A stretch of DNA of 64,000 nucleotides, taken from the NCBI GenBank assembly GCA_958299035.1, contig CATQJL010000316.1, positions 16,531,676-16,595,675 of the forward strand. The letters run 5' to 3'. The stretch is from Cylicocyclus nassatus. Taxonomy: Eukaryota; Nematoda; Chromadorea; Rhabditida; Strongylidae. Positions within the stretch are counted from its first letter, which is position 1; every line of letters starts with the position of its first letter. Position numbers and translations under genes: made by a program. The notes below the pieces were generated by a model that saw only the letters and a list, made by a program, of their open reading frames with translations, was not told the origin of the DNA and searched no databases. Shown here in pieces: positions 1-11,199 of the stretch.

Positions 1-470
1 AATTGACGGGCAGGCGGTCATGCGATTTATGGGCAAGCGAGCATCGGTATAGTCCGCTGATTTCTTGCGGTTCGCTTGCAAAATCTGGAAGAATGTCGGC
101 CAAATTTAGACCATGCTCAAAGAAACATTGCGAATTTTTCATATATTAGTTGCGGCGCAGTAGCCGTAGGCAAAATTATTGAAAGCCGTGCGGTTTTCGT
201 GGACACACCGCCAGCAGTACCCCAAACTCGAGTAATTAAAGCATCGGTGACACCTTTGCCATGTAAAATGTTACCGCTCGGCGTTCTCCTGAAACTGAGT
301 AAAAAGAGTCCGAGCGCTTGCTAAAATTTTGGCCAGCGCTTGCTGAAAAAAACTATTTGACAAGCGCTCGCAAAATTCTGTGTTGCTGCTCGCCGGCAGA
401 ACATGCGTCAGTAAAGGAAGTACTGCTCGCTAAAGGTTTGGTCACGCCCCAAAATTCTGCTGACCGCTTG
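1..470 (+). repeat. Family A dispersed repeat, copy 1
   Basis: The segment is alignable by eye, though diverged, with 28600-29130 in the same orientation. Shared blocks run in the same order: a TTGCGG/CGCTTGC start, GCGGCGCAGT, AGTACCCCAA, repeated GCGCTTGCTGAAAA/GGCCAGCGC units, AACATGCGTCAGT and finally CCCCAAAATTCTG. Inside, a degenerate unit of roughly 50 bases built on GCTCGC.GAAAAT recurs several times. No terminal repeats or coding potential are seen; the left end may lie outside the window. The class of repeat is unknown. Confidence 0.55.
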
Positions 471-494
471 GAGGGAAGCGTTTGTTTGCGAGCC

Positions 495-581
495 GCCTGC
501 CCCCGGCAGTTATCCGAGAAGGATAAGCTCCTTCTCGGATAATTGCCGGGGGCAGGCAATTATCCGAGAAGGAGCTTATCC
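495..581. repeat. GC-rich hairpin with a duplicated arm
   Basis: Bases 495-557 fold into a near-perfect hairpin: the arm from GCCTGCCCCCGGCA through TATCCGAGAAGGA is repeated inverted with one mismatch around a short AAGC-type loop. A third copy of the TTATCCGAGAAGGA arm follows directly at 558-581. Such triple arms typically arise by template switching during replication. No gene adjoins it and no terminator-like T tract follows. Confidence 0.6.
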
Positions 582-961
582 TTTGCTTTGCGCAGTCTGC
601 TAACATACCATTGCCTTGCCCTTTGTCCCTTTAAAGCATTACAAACCAGGCAGCCGCGCTCGCTGTCAGCAGGGGCTCACCTGCTACATGATTCAACATT
701 GAGTAACCGCACACTCTTTCTTTGGAAGTTTGAGTGAACTTAACTGTATTTGTACATAAAATGCGGAAAGTTGGATGATTGCATTTGATAGGAAATTATT
801 CTGCAAAATTTAAAAATTAGTTCGATATAATACCCAACAAACTGCTACAAAAAAGCCTAATGCGTAAGGTACAGGAAATGTGTGCAATGGATTTACACTA
901 CGTAATCGATGCGTAACATACCTTTTACACACAGACACTAGCTAATCTTTTTTATATGGGA
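582..961. other. Unassigned spacer
   Basis: AT-rich sequence between the hairpin and the first Helitron. I see no repeat partner in the window, no supported exon and no RNA gene. Confidence 0.4.
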
Positions 962-1394
962 CTAGATGACATCCCCGGTTCTGCCCGGGAAGCGGGCTCT
1001 AATGCCCGGTGGAAGGCATTAGAATCTAAAAGCGTCAAAACTCACCTTCCTTATCCATATCTGAAGAAGCGCATCCGCGACATATCCCGCTGACTCAAAG
1101 AACCGGATCCTCCTCGCCGCAAAGTGTAAATGATCTTTACCGCCCCGCTTACCCAACTATGACCCAGGAATGATTGATAAGTTTGTTCCCTTACATGTGA
1201 GTAAACAAATCAATAAATCGATAGAAGGACGAAGGACCCAGAAAATCGTCGCAAAAAGTAGCCTATCTTCTGCGCCTGGCCTTATTTATGAGGGAGCAAA
1301 TTTCATCCTCATCGGTTCACAAACAAAGGAGTCTATAAGCCACATACTTACATACGAACAATTTTACAGAGATTGAGTTTTATTTACATATAGA
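962..1394 (-). mobile_element. Short non-autonomous Helitron, subfamily 1
   Basis: Read on the minus strand it starts with TC followed by TATATG/AAATAAAACTCAA and ends with a GC hairpin (CCCGGGCAGAACCGGGG) about ten bases before CTAG. It sits between a host A (961) and T (1395), the site Helitrons use. The body carries the block shared with the copies at 17910, 47490, 50039 and 54617 (AATAAATCGATAGAAGGA, then GTCGCAAAAAGTAGCCTA). At 433 bp it has no room for a Rep-helicase and none is seen. Confidence 0.7.
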
Positions 1395-3539
1395 TTAGGC
1401 TGATAGCATTGAAGTTTTAAGAGACTTTTCTGGTGGACGAAAGGCTGGAACAAGAGTACAGATTGTATAGAAACAGGTTGGACTTCGTTCTTAACGCGAA
1501 AAAGCAAAGGGGATGTCGTTTTTGCGGGGATGCATTGCCGAGCATCAAGGACAAGTGCCATTTAGTCGAAAAGCTTCAAAAACGGGTTATCATACAAATG
1601 ACTGCTCTGTCGGGTTTGCGAAACGCGCGCGCGATTTGAAAGCAAGGCTGAAGTAAACAAATTGCTTCTTTAGAGCGTAGACGCAAACTTTTGACACCAA
1701 ATTTGCACTGTATAAATACAACATTATTTTAAGGAGAATTATGCAGAAAATTTTGAAAACTTATGTGACCTAAGACTATGACTTTGTGCAAAATTATTCT
1801 GTTTCCAGACGGTCATCGTACGATCTGAGATCGTACGGAGCATTTTTTGGAAGTTTCGCACAAGTTTTGAATTTTTCCTCAATGAACGGATGCTCCAGCC
1901 AAGAATCTACCCCTGAGCATGAAACCATTTTCGTATAGCCCAATGTATACCGTTTTTTGCCCTCTTATTTGCGAAATTCACCTGCTAGATAACGCGCCCC
2001 AACATCAACTCCTACGCATCTTCTCCCTTTGTATTTCCACTTTCAGTTTGAGCTTTGATTTTAATAATTTGATGATTTTCATTCTTCCGTCTACATCAAT
2101 TTATCTAACAACTGATTCCCATTAGTTTTCATTTGCTATCTTTTGTAGCTATAGTCAAGTCTTCTTCTCATTCTGAAATTCCATTCAAAATTTTGCTTGT
2201 CTTAAATTTTTTGAGCTCATTCAAAACTTTCGGGGGGGGGGGTACAGCAAGGGTCAAGGGAAACTCAATTTTTGAAAGTCAGCGGAGTTTTCGTTTTTAA
2301 GAAGCCTAGAAACGGACTCGTGTAGAGAACTGCTTGAACGGGAGGGGACGCAACAAAAGATTTTTTAAAAAAGATGAACAGCATGAATTTTCGATCACGT
2401 GTGGTCGTCCTAATTGGCCATACTTCATTTCTTGTTACATAGGCTATTTCTTCACAAAAGCTAAAAACAAAGGTTTTTTCCTCAGGGTTGGAAAAAACCT
2501 CCTTTCCATTTGCCCCTTAAGCTACCCTCTTAATGGACAATAACGCCATGAAATTGCTAATTCGAATTTACATCATAATCGCACATATGCTCCGAAAGCT
2601 GCTCCTTGTTTGAAGTCCATTAGTAAGTTCCTATTTTTTCCAAATTAGTTGAAGCTGTAAGTAGATAACGGCAGTGATTTGTCGTGGTCTGTGGTATTCC
2701 TAAAGGTGTAGTCTTCTCGCTGTTGCAAAAGAAAACTAAAATCTTTTGGATATTGAATACCGCCCTTCAAGATATTGAACATCACCTCTCAAATATAAAG
2801 AACCCTCCGCTCTCGGCCGCTAAGCGGCAGGTTCGGCTGGTATTCCGCAGCTTCGCTTTCCTTTATTTTCGTTCCACTCTGTATTGCGCAAATGTGAGAA
2901 TTTGCTAGTGAATTGTTAGTTTGCACGAAACAATCGAGGACGCATTTTGGCCTGTCAAATTTTCATGTTTGTGTTAGTAATCCAAGCAACAGACAATGCA
3001 CAGTCAATAACGCAGAAGGGCTGGATCTGTCCCATGACATGCGTAAGGTGTGTGTGTGTCCATGTTACAGACATGTTCACTTTTTCATTTTCATTCATCT
3101 TACATGTGTCCCATTTCCCATATAAGGTAAATGACGGTATCACGGTGTTGGAAGTGGAAGCATTCAAAGAAAGTAAGACGTGAGAAAGGCGTCGTGGTAT
3201 GAAGAAAAGATGGGGGTGGGGGAGATGTAAGGGCGTTGACTGTCATTGGATTGATATGGTTGATGATGATGCTTGATCCTGTGGGTGTGTAAAATTTCTG
3301 CTTTTGATAAACTTAGCTGGTCGATGAATTTCGCTGAGAAAGGGATTGATGCTTAGTCATATATTAATCAGTTGTCGAGAATGTCAGATGAAAAAAATAA
3401 TGAATAGGTTGAGAAAGTTAATAATTGAAGCAATAGATATTGTATTCCTAATAACTTGCCTACCTATCCTTTCCTTACCGCCAATTTTAAGTTCCAAGAG
3501 TGTAAAGTAAGGAAAATTAGTAAATTGATTGAGCTTATA
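1395..3539. other. Unassigned region
   Basis: No gene or repeat recognised. Small features are a 21-bp palindrome CGTACGATCT.AGATCGTACG at 1817-1837, an 11-base G run at 2232-2242 and a GTGTGTGT patch near 3050. Short open frames here have no splice context or recognisable motif. Confidence 0.35.
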
Positions 3540-4850
3540 TTAGTGGAAATGGCTTACTGACAAAAGACCCGTTCAGAAGTTTATGCATGCAAATTCTGAT
3601 TCAGATCTCATAATTTTTTCTTGTATTTCTGAGTCAGCCACAACAAATGGCTAAGAAAAAAACGCCAGAAGCCAATGAAACAAAAATGACAATAGATTAT
3701 TTTTAAATAAGCTTAATGACATCTGTCCGCCACGAAGTTCACGTTCGCGAAGTTCGGTTCAGACCTCATAATTTTTTCAAACAGGGTCGGCAGAAAACTT
3801 AGCAAAACTGCAAAAAATTGATGAACTTATACAAGCAATTGGTATGTTTTGAACAAAATAACTTATAAACACACGCCTCGCATCATTCAATTGCATATGA
3901 AATGTGCTATGCCTCTCTCGTTTATCTTTCTGGTGATACTGGACTAAAGTTGCTAGTAAGACATTTTCCTTTGAAACCGAATCTCAACAATCGAATCCAG
4001 TCTAATCTATAATCTAATAACAATCTCAATCTCAATCTCTCTTTCTTAACTCTTTCTATCCTTTTTGGGCAAACATACAAAATTTTCTAAGCAAAAACTG
4101 CAAAAAAATCAATAAATCGTTAAAGCCAAACATTCAATCCCAAATAAAATGGCTTATTGACACACACCCACTCCATTCATTAGGTCTGCCAAATTTGGTT
4201 CAGATTTCTTGGCTTTTTCTATCTCTTTTGAGCGAACATACAAAATTTTCTAAGCTAAAACTGCCGAAAAATCTATAAATCGATAGAATGGAACGGTAAG
4301 TCCTGATCAAAATTGCTTATCATATGTCGAACAAATTTAGTTCAAATTTCACAACTCCTTCTATACTTTTTGGGCGAACATACAAAATTTTCTAAGCAAA
4401 AACTGCCGAAAAATCTATAAATCAGCAGAGGCATTTTGTGTGCCCAAACAAAAAGGCTCGTTAACACACACCCCAATTCATGCATTATGTCTGCCAAATT
4501 TGGGGGCGAAAGTACAAAATTTTTCGAGCAAAAACTGCAAAAAATTAATAAATCGACAGAGTCAAACGGGGGTCTCGAACAAAATGGCTTATTAACACAC
4601 GCCCCAGCTCATACATTATGTCTGCCAATGGTTTAAATCCCATTACTCCTTCTATCCTTTTTGAGCGAACATACAAAATTTTCAGAGAAAAACTGCATGA
4701 AATCAATAAATCGATAGAGTTAAACGGTGGACCTCGAAGAAAATGGCTTGTTAACACACGTTTCATCTCATACATTATGTCTGTCAAATCTGGTTCAGAT
4801 CCTATTACTTCTTCTATCTTTTTAAAGTGAACATACAAAAAGTGACTAAG
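3540..4850 (+). repeat. Degenerate tandem array, units of about 130-165 bp
   Basis: The phrase GAACATACAAAATTTTC recurs at about 4072, 4236, 4376, 4508, 4666 and 4829. Each is followed in order by AGCAAAAACTGC, AATAAATCGATAGA, CAAAATGGCTTATTAACACAC, CATTATGTCTGCCAAA and ACTCCTTCTATCC. Older, poorly preserved units extend back to about 3540 (ATGGCTTACTGACA, CAGATCTCATAATTTTT). A CAATCT-rich stretch lies at 3969-4045. Open frames crossing the array on both strands follow the repeat and are not genes. The GAACATAC and AATCGATAGA words also occur in the Helitrons, so the array may derive from an expanded Helitron interior. Confidence 0.7.
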
Positions 4851-4857
4851 CCAAATA

Positions 4858-5533
4858 CAGGGTGTCTCAAAACTATGTATGCACTGTTTGATCGTTAATA
4901 TCTCTCTTCCCAATGAGTTTTTTGCCTCGCTTCAGGTACCATCTTGTAGAGCTGGCTTTAACTTAGAGTTACAGTATAGAGAGAATTACCGACCGCCCTT
5001 CATTACTGTAGGATTACGATAGGAACTTGAAACATATGGTGTCAATGTGGAAAAAGCTGCCATTTCAAAAATTTTCAAAAAAATATGAAAACTTGCGCAA
5101 CAGGGTTTTTATGGACGCTGAGTTCAATACTCAACTATTCACAAGATTGCGAAGCTTTCTAAACGGTGCAACCGCACTTTTTCGGAACATTGAAAAAATG
5201 GCCGCTACCTCTTATCGCATAACTCTTCAATAAAGCATCATAATAAGTTGGGAACTTTACACTTAGAATTAGCAACTACATTTAACTTAGTGTAAAAGTT
5301 TTCAGGCTGTTTTGTTTCTTTTCTGAGGCAAAATATGGCCTTTCATGGCTCAAAACCCTCTTTGAAGTTTCTACCGTAATCCTACAGTAATGAAGAGATG
5401 GGTGATTCGTTCTATAATGAAAATCTAAGTTGAAGCCAGTCCTACAAAATGGTACCTGAAGCAAAGCGAAAGACTTCTTGGGAAGAGAGATATTAACGAT
5501 CAAACAGTGTATTCATACCTTTGGGACACCCTG
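4858..5533. mobile_element. Family D foldback element, copy 1
   Basis: The ends are CAGGGTGTCtCAAAA and its inverse TTTGGGACACCCTG, directly flanked by TA on both sides (4856-4857, 5534-5535). That is the pattern of Tc1/mariner-type miniature elements. The inverted arms are long, about 200 bp, and include GTTTGATCGTTAATA and the ACTGTAGGATTACG / CGTAATCCTACAGT pair. Length is 676 bp, the same as copy 2. No transposase frame is present. Confidence 0.85.
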
Positions 5534-5550
5534 TATACACAGTACTGATA

Positions 5551-5580
5551 CTAGCTGGCGTGCTCAGCTTCGCCTGCACC
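5551..5580 (-). mobile_element. Helitron 3'-end fragment
   Basis: CTAGCTGGCGTGCTCAGC after a host A resembles the reverse complement of the Helitron 3' terminus seen at 37749 and 58998. The rest of the element cannot be followed. It lies 15 bases from the right end of the family D copy. Confidence 0.4.
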
Positions 5581-5599
5581 GCGGGTTTAAATGAAAACC

Positions 5600-5845
5600 C
5601 GTTACGCACAAGCCATTTTATTACGCGTGGATAAGCTTGCGATTCTCCCTGACCCGTCAGAGAAGGCATGCCGCAATGTTATACTGCGAGGGTCCCGCAA
5701 TGATTCTGCCTCTCTAACAATGGCGGGGCATGCTCCACACGTCCAAATTCAAAAAGGAAGGCCTTGGGAAATGGTAGTATTTGCCATTTTCGTGCTTTTC
5801 AAGGTGGATCTTCGAAACAGCGCCTCAAATTACCCCAGGTAAGCA
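5600..5845 (+). repeat. Family J repeat, copy 1
   Basis: Shares ordered blocks with 44890-45060: GGTCC.GCAA.GATT, CAAAAAGGAAGG/CAAAAAGAAGGG, GCCATTTTCG/GCCATTCTC, GGTGGATCTTCG/GTGGATTTTCG, CAGCG and finally ACCCCAGGTAAGC. The terminal CAG|GTAAGC would be a good splice donor, but the similarity covers non-coding sequence on both sides, so I treat this as a repeat. A short frame at 5591-5842 is not supported as a gene. Confidence 0.45.
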
Positions 5846-6284
5846 AAAAAACTCCAAGCCGAGCCGCTGGCTTTAACGGGAGGACGAAGAAATAATGTTG
5901 TGCAAACACAGCAGTGTTGTTTCGTTGAACAGAAAGATTTATGAGCAGATAAACTTGGCTTATTTATTTGAATAGCCCTTTGAACCAAGAAAAAATGACT
6001 TATCATGTCTTCCAAATGCGTGCATGAACTCATGAGCAATAACAGAACCTATGCATCCAAACTTGTAAAATCTGAAATCAAAAGATTAGCCATACTGTTA
6101 CGTCAGTAACTTTAACCAAACAGGTGTGTATCTGAACACAGTAATAGTCTTACACATGTCTGCACAATAGTGGAGGACATTTCAAGTACATTACTTTCGT
6201 GTATGCAAATTGTTTATGCAAGTTTTCGCTTCAGAATCCGTTGCATTATTTTTGCATGAGTAGGCTGCATATTTTGGAACTTTA
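5846..6284. other. Unassigned spacer
   Basis: Lies between family J and the second family D copy. No exon, RNA gene or repeat partner recognised. Confidence 0.35.
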
Positions 6285-6286
6285 TA

Positions 6287-6962
6287 CAGGGTGTCCCAAA
6301 AAAATGTGAACACTATTTGATCGTCAATCACTCCGTTGCTTTCATGTCTTTCGCCGAGCTTGAGGCACCATTCTGTAAAGCGAGGTTCAACTTAGATTTG
6401 TAGTATGGAGCGAGTCACCCGTCGGTGTTCGTTACCGTAGGATTACGGTACGAACTTTTAGCATGTAGATCTTTTGCCATTATGCCATTTGACAGAATTT
6501 ACTTTAAAAATCTGAAAAATCGTGTACCAGAATTTTCGCGCATGCTGATTCCATTACACAACTTTTTATAAGTGTTTTTAGCTTTTTTGACGGTGTAGTC
6601 ACCTTTCTGTCAAATTCTGGAAATTCAATTATTACGATTTACCTGGGATAACCTTGGAAAAAGGCACCACAGTAAAGTGAAAATTTCAAATTCGAAATCA
6701 GCGGCTTCCATTATCATAGTATAAGACTTTTTGGTTTGTTTGGTTTTGTTCCGAGAAGAATATGGCCTCCAATAGCCTAAAATCCTTGTCGAAGTTCCTA
6801 CCGTAATCCTACAGTAATGAAGAGTGATTGATGATTCGCTTCCTACTGTAGATCTAAGTTGAACCTCGCTCTATAGAATGGTACCTCAAGCTCGGCAAAA
6901 GACATGAAAGCGAGAAAGTTATTAACAACCAAACAGTGTTCACATTTTTCTGGGACAGCCTG
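6287..6962. mobile_element. Family D foldback element, copy 2
   Basis: CAGGGTGTCCCAAAAAAATG at the left pairs with CATTTTTCTGGGACAGCCTG at the right, flanked by TA at 6285-6286 and 6963-6964. The body matches copy 1 in order (GTTTGATCGT, GAGGTACCATTCT/GAGGCACCATTCT, ACCGTAATCCTACAGTAATGAAGAG split over the arms). It is 676 bp and non-coding. A word near 6640, AATTATTACGATTTACC, is also found inverted in copy 4. Confidence 0.85.
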
Positions 6963-6964
6963 TA

Positions 6965-8276
6965 GTGTTTTAGGAATAAAAATTTTCATTCACTTATTCG
7001 CAGTGGGCATTCTGAGCATTTTACATTGCAGTTAAAATTTCAAACATGCTTATTAAGAGATAGAACGATCGTAGTGCTTTTGCACACTTGCTTTTTCATT
7101 GAAATGATCGAAAGCTGGGGCACTGCAAATGGCATACGGGCGGCTGGTTGGCGCTGTGAGGTTAGAAAGCAAAGATTGAACAGTTTGAATCAGTGGCATA
7201 AAAGACTTCAAGGACTGGCCAATTTTACGATAGTTCAATCCCACCCCCCTTCCCTTTCCCTTCTCCTCATTTTCACCTATCTCTTGATCTCATGCCTATG
7301 TCATATTTATATATTACATATTTATATTTATAAAAATCTATCTCTCCATCATACCAAATCAGAAACACGCAGCGATGGCACCAATTTGGGATGTGTAAGC
7401 GCATGGGGAGTTGGTACAGTTTACGAAATCTGAAAAGTTGGTAATTATTTGGCAAGCTTGGGAGACTTTTCCAATTTGAATTGCCTAACAAGCAGGGCTC
7501 GGCATGAGGTGGCTTTTTTGATTTTCAAAAACGAAGTCTACTTAGACTTTGCCACAATACGACATCACCTGTGACGCAATCATGAATGGATCAAAATGAA
7601 TAGCGAAAATTAATGGAACGAAATATAAAAGCGATATTGAACAGACAAAACGAACTGAAGATGTTTGTATTCTCCAAATTGTCGGCATGCTGTGTCCGAC
7701 GCGCACCCTTATGCGCTTAGAGCAGACTTGCCTCCGCCATACAAAATATGTAGGGCTGTAACGGGACGGGGAAGAGAGAGTTAAGGGAGATTCAAAAACT
7801 CCGATGCAGGGTTTTGATGTACAAGAATGTTATGCTAAACATATGGAAAAATTACGTGAAGGTAGGGGAATTTATGACTTTTTCTTTTTACAGCCACATC
7901 AGGTGGCTGTTCAGGTAGCTGGAAAGCCACCTAACTTCGAAAAAAAGTTTGCCACACCTTCAATTCACATAGTTTTTTCATAATTTTTCATACATAGTCT
8001 GTCCATCTATGTACACACCAACTTTGGAGTCGTTTCCTTTTCTCTTCGCTGTAAAAAAGCCTTTTGTTTAATTCAGGGCAGGTTTGAAATCGCGCGCTCA
8101 ATCGGCGAATCTGTTAGAACAGAGAACTTTTGGTTTTTGCAAGAATGGGATTGGTAAGGCAGAAATGACAATTTACGTTTTCTGTAGAAGATGAAAGGTG
8201 ACATAGGCCTAAGGCATACCTCCCGCGATCCCAGTACATATGTACATCCATCCCATACATCCCAGTATATACAGCT
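6965..8276. other. Unassigned region
   Basis: No gene recognised. A small hairpin built on CAGCCACATCAGGTGGCTG lies near 7892-7910. The frame at 7026-7433 is long by chance standards (135 codons) but is rich in simple hydrophobic sequence from an AT-rich tract and has no motif or splice support. At 8205-8233, GCCTAAGGCATAC.TCC.GCGATCCC matches a stretch inside the exon candidate at 13314-13571. Confidence 0.35.
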
Positions 8277-8438
8277 GCAGCGGTAGAATTTGTCCAAAAC
8301 TGCGGGATTGTCGGGATTCGCGGAATTGTCGGGATAAACGGGATTTAGCTATAACTTCTTTCAAAACAGTTTTATTTGTAATCTGCGGGAAGATTTGGCT
8401 TCAGTTTGATGAGACAAATCTTCTGGTATACAATATGT

Positions 8439-8703
8439 TCGCCTATTTCGTCGAAATTCCACCCTGAGTGGTTGTATGACGTTCTGGTTGCAAATGTTCT
8501 CTTCGCCTAAGGGAACCCATTGAATTGAATATGGTGGTCCCGCGTTCTTCAGCTGCTCAATTGAACATCGAAGCAGCTTCGTAGCTTGGGCTCGGATCTA
8601 CCTAATTTCCAAATCCAGCACAGTAAGACCATTAACCAATGTGAACAGATTTGATCAGTATGTCATACAACCACTCAGGATGGAATTTCGACGAAATAGG
8701 CGA
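8439..8703. mobile_element. Nested foldback element
   Basis: TCGCCTATTTCGTCGAAATT at the left is repeated inverted at the right (AATTTCGACGAAATAGGCGA). The match continues through CCACCCTGAGTGG and TTGTATGAC / GTCATACAA, giving arms of about 42 bp with three mismatches. It begins one base after the conserved part of the left arm of the enclosing element. Non-coding, 265 bp. Confidence 0.7.
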
Positions 8704-10190
8704 TTTTTACACTTTGAGCGAAATTCATGAGGACGTGTTTTCGTGGGTTCGTAACTCGGCGAACTTTATAGACCGGGGCCGAGCGTGCACCTTTTGATAG
8801 CACAGTGCCTAGTGATTTTGACTTAAAAAGCAAGCAGGCAAGTTTTCTGACAAATTCGCAAAAAGCGCAGGCAAGTTTACGAACTTTCATAACTTAGTTA
8901 AGTCGCCTCACAATATCTCTACAAAAAGACCCTGTCTTCTTCAAAGACCACTATTTCCGTGAACAGCGTGTTCGAAAACCTCTATAAGCGAAGTTTCCTT
9001 ACAATTCAAGATCATCATTTTGACTAATATCCATCGGCGAGCTTCCAGAGCGTAAGACGAGAAGAAATGAAATAACCCGAACATCCCGAAAAACTTGCTC
9101 ATAAAATCTGGTCTGCTGATTTCGAAATTCACATCTGCTTAGCAAGATAGCTTCGTATTCTAGGGCTATGGCGAGTAGAAATTCCTGCGACAAGATTTTC
9201 CCCAATTCACCAGTTTTTCTATCTCCCTTCGAAAGAAGTTTGCGGAGACTTTTTAGCGATCATCAATCTGCAAGGGAGGTACTACCGAATCGTCCTTACA
9301 GTAGTCTACTAGGGGGCAATGCGCGCTACTTTACACCTTTGCAAAGTGACGTTCGCCGAAAGATTCAAGAATACTAAAATTGGAATATCAAGGGCACGCT
9401 GTATATCGAAAGATTCGCCTTGGCGAGCTGAGCACGATGCTTTTTTCGTACTCAGAATACATTCATTCCGAAGGAAGTTATGACAAATAGGACTTAAAAA
9501 AGCCTGATTTGTTCAAAATTTACCAACGCTTATGTTTCTTTTCGAAAGAAATCTGCAGCTATACTTTAGTGCGTTATAATCTACAAAAACTGTACTTTCG
9601 AATATTGCTTACTAGTATCTTTTATGTTAGATAGGCGCTCGTTACATCCTTGCAAACAGAGCTCCGCGGAAGAATTTGAGAAAACTGGAAACGGAATTGG
9701 ATGCAGAATTTATTCATTTTGAGTGGAGTTATGGCGTTCTGTATTTGCGTAATTAGCGTGATTCAGCGGACCGGAATGTCGCAAAACTTCCAAAACGTTA
9801 CGGACTTTTGCAAAACCCCCGGAATTTCACGACATGCAAAAAAATCTGCATTTTTGTGAGCTATTGTAGATAGCAAGAAATAGAGTAAAGCATAGGAGAA
9901 TTCAAAAAGACTTCGATACGGAGGCAACAGCCTATGTACGCGCACGCGCATCGTTCGCGGTGTGGACTCTGATGGAAAGATGTTCGAGCACGCCTTTCGC
10001 CGTTTCGCACCTTAGACCGATCGCCTTCGTGGATCTGGATTTGCATGTCATACGCAGGAAACAGAAGTGTTCAGCTCTTCTTTGAAATCCTGTTGACAGG
10101 CGACTCCGTTCATTCACAATTTAGAGAGCGGTAAATTTTTCTGAAAAAGCAACGTCTCCAAGGAGACGGCGTTATGCGCATGATGAGCAA
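8704..10190. other. Interior of the large element, unassigned
   Basis: No transposase motif or other homology seen on either strand. The frame on the minus strand at 8675-8890 contains a short internal repeat (VRKLAC twice) from duplicated DNA words, not a domain. Confidence 0.3.
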
Positions 10191-10752
10191 ACAATCGATT
10201 GTTGCAGTGAGGGATCTATCTACTGCATCCAATGCGCAGTTGAACCGAAAAAGCCTGTAGATGACATTCTATAATAGATAGAGCGATAAAGACTCGCACA
10301 GCGTTTTTTAAAGTACATTTTTTATAGTATGTCAAAAAATAATCCAATTTTGTGACATCATCAGTGATAAATGATGAAATGATGATATCAATGACAACGA
10401 CAGATATGAATGGCTTAAATTCATGCGGTCGATTCCCACGTTCATCTTCCATATAGGTGCAGAATTTCAGCCCAGGCTTCGGCGTGAAGCGAGTTGAAGC
10501 AAAAATGCCATTCTAGGTAAGAATTGGCAGCAATGGCATGTGCCGATGAAAAATCGATCGATTGCTGCAGCGAGTGATCTACCAACTGACCGAACAATAG
10601 AACTAGGAAATCCTGTAGATCACTTATAATGAGAAAAAGAGCGATAGAAATTTACACAGCGTTTCCTACAATACTTTTCTTACCATATGCCAAAAATGAT
10701 TCAAAAATGTGATATTATCAGTGAGAAATGATAAAATGCTTATATCAGTGAT
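10191..10752 (+). repeat. Direct duplication, two diverged copies
   Basis: Copy 1 (about 10191-10395) and copy 2 (about 10551-10752) share, in order, AATCGATTG.TGCAG, a GATCTA.C block, TCCTGTAGAT/GCCTGTAGAT, AGAGCGATA, CACAGCGTTT, ATAGTATGTCAAAAA / ACCATATGCCAAAAA, and ATCAGTGA.AAATGATGAAA/ATAAA. Divergence is high, so the duplication is old. No coding frame persists across both copies. Confidence 0.6.
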
Positions 10753-11012
10753 AAAAGTAAATAAAAACTGCCCAATTTTTCGCGATAGTTTTCGATAATG
10801 AGAACTTCGTACCAGAAGCTCCTATTCACGATTTACACTGTGATAAATGCTCACAAAAGCCTTAACATAGAAAATAATAAACTATCACCATATGTTTACC
10901 GTATCACTATGAACTACGGACATATTATATACCAGAAGATTCGTCTCATCAAGCTGAAGCCAAGTCTTCCCGCAGATTACAAATAAAGCTGTTTTGAAAG
11001 AAGTTATAGCTA

Positions 11013-11119
11013 AATCCCGCTTATCCCGCAAATCCCGCGAATCCCGCAAATCCCGTGAAGTCGCGAATCCCGCTAATCCCGGGAATTCCGACAATCCCGC
11101 GAATCCCGACAATCCCGCA
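11013..11119 (+). repeat. AATCCCGCG 9-bp minisatellite
   Basis: About twelve imperfect copies of a 9-mer (AATCCCGCG with GAC, CTT and CAA variants) lie inside the right arm of the large element. The left arm holds only about five copies (8301-8347, inverted). Because the unit is a multiple of three, repetitive open frames appear on both strands; these are artefacts. Confidence 0.8.
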
Positions 11120-11199
11120 GTTTTGGACAAATTCTACCGCTGCAACTATAATTTTCTAAAAGTCTTGTGTTTTGAAAGAAGTGCATAATCTGTTATTGC

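Larger units (their letters stand above)
8277..11143. mobile_element. Large element with minisatellite-bearing inverted arms
   Basis: The left arm (8277-8437) and right arm (10921-11143) are inverted copies. Outer ends are GCAGCGGTAGAATTTGTCC and its inverse, next is a block of AATCCCGCG-type 9-mers, and then about 95 bp that differ at only about five positions, all transitions. This geometry fits a 2.87 kb transposable element with long terminal inverted repeats. An alternative is two independent copies of one repeat in opposite orientation. The interior holds no recognised transposase. It contains a nested foldback (8439-8703) and a direct duplication (10191-10752). No target duplication is clear. 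Confidence 0.5.

Noticed and set aside
3540..4850. CRISPR-like regular repeats
   Set aside because: Units are contiguous, 130-165 bp and diverged, without unique spacers, in a eukaryotic context.
4545..4913. Minus-strand frame of 122 codons
   Set aside because: It spans degenerate tandem-repeat units and runs into a family D element.
10885..11188. Repetitive NPAN / RDSRD proteins over the 9-mer minisatellite
   Set aside because: The 9-bp unit keeps every frame open. The adjoining peptide shared with the other arm changes at coding positions by unselected transitions.
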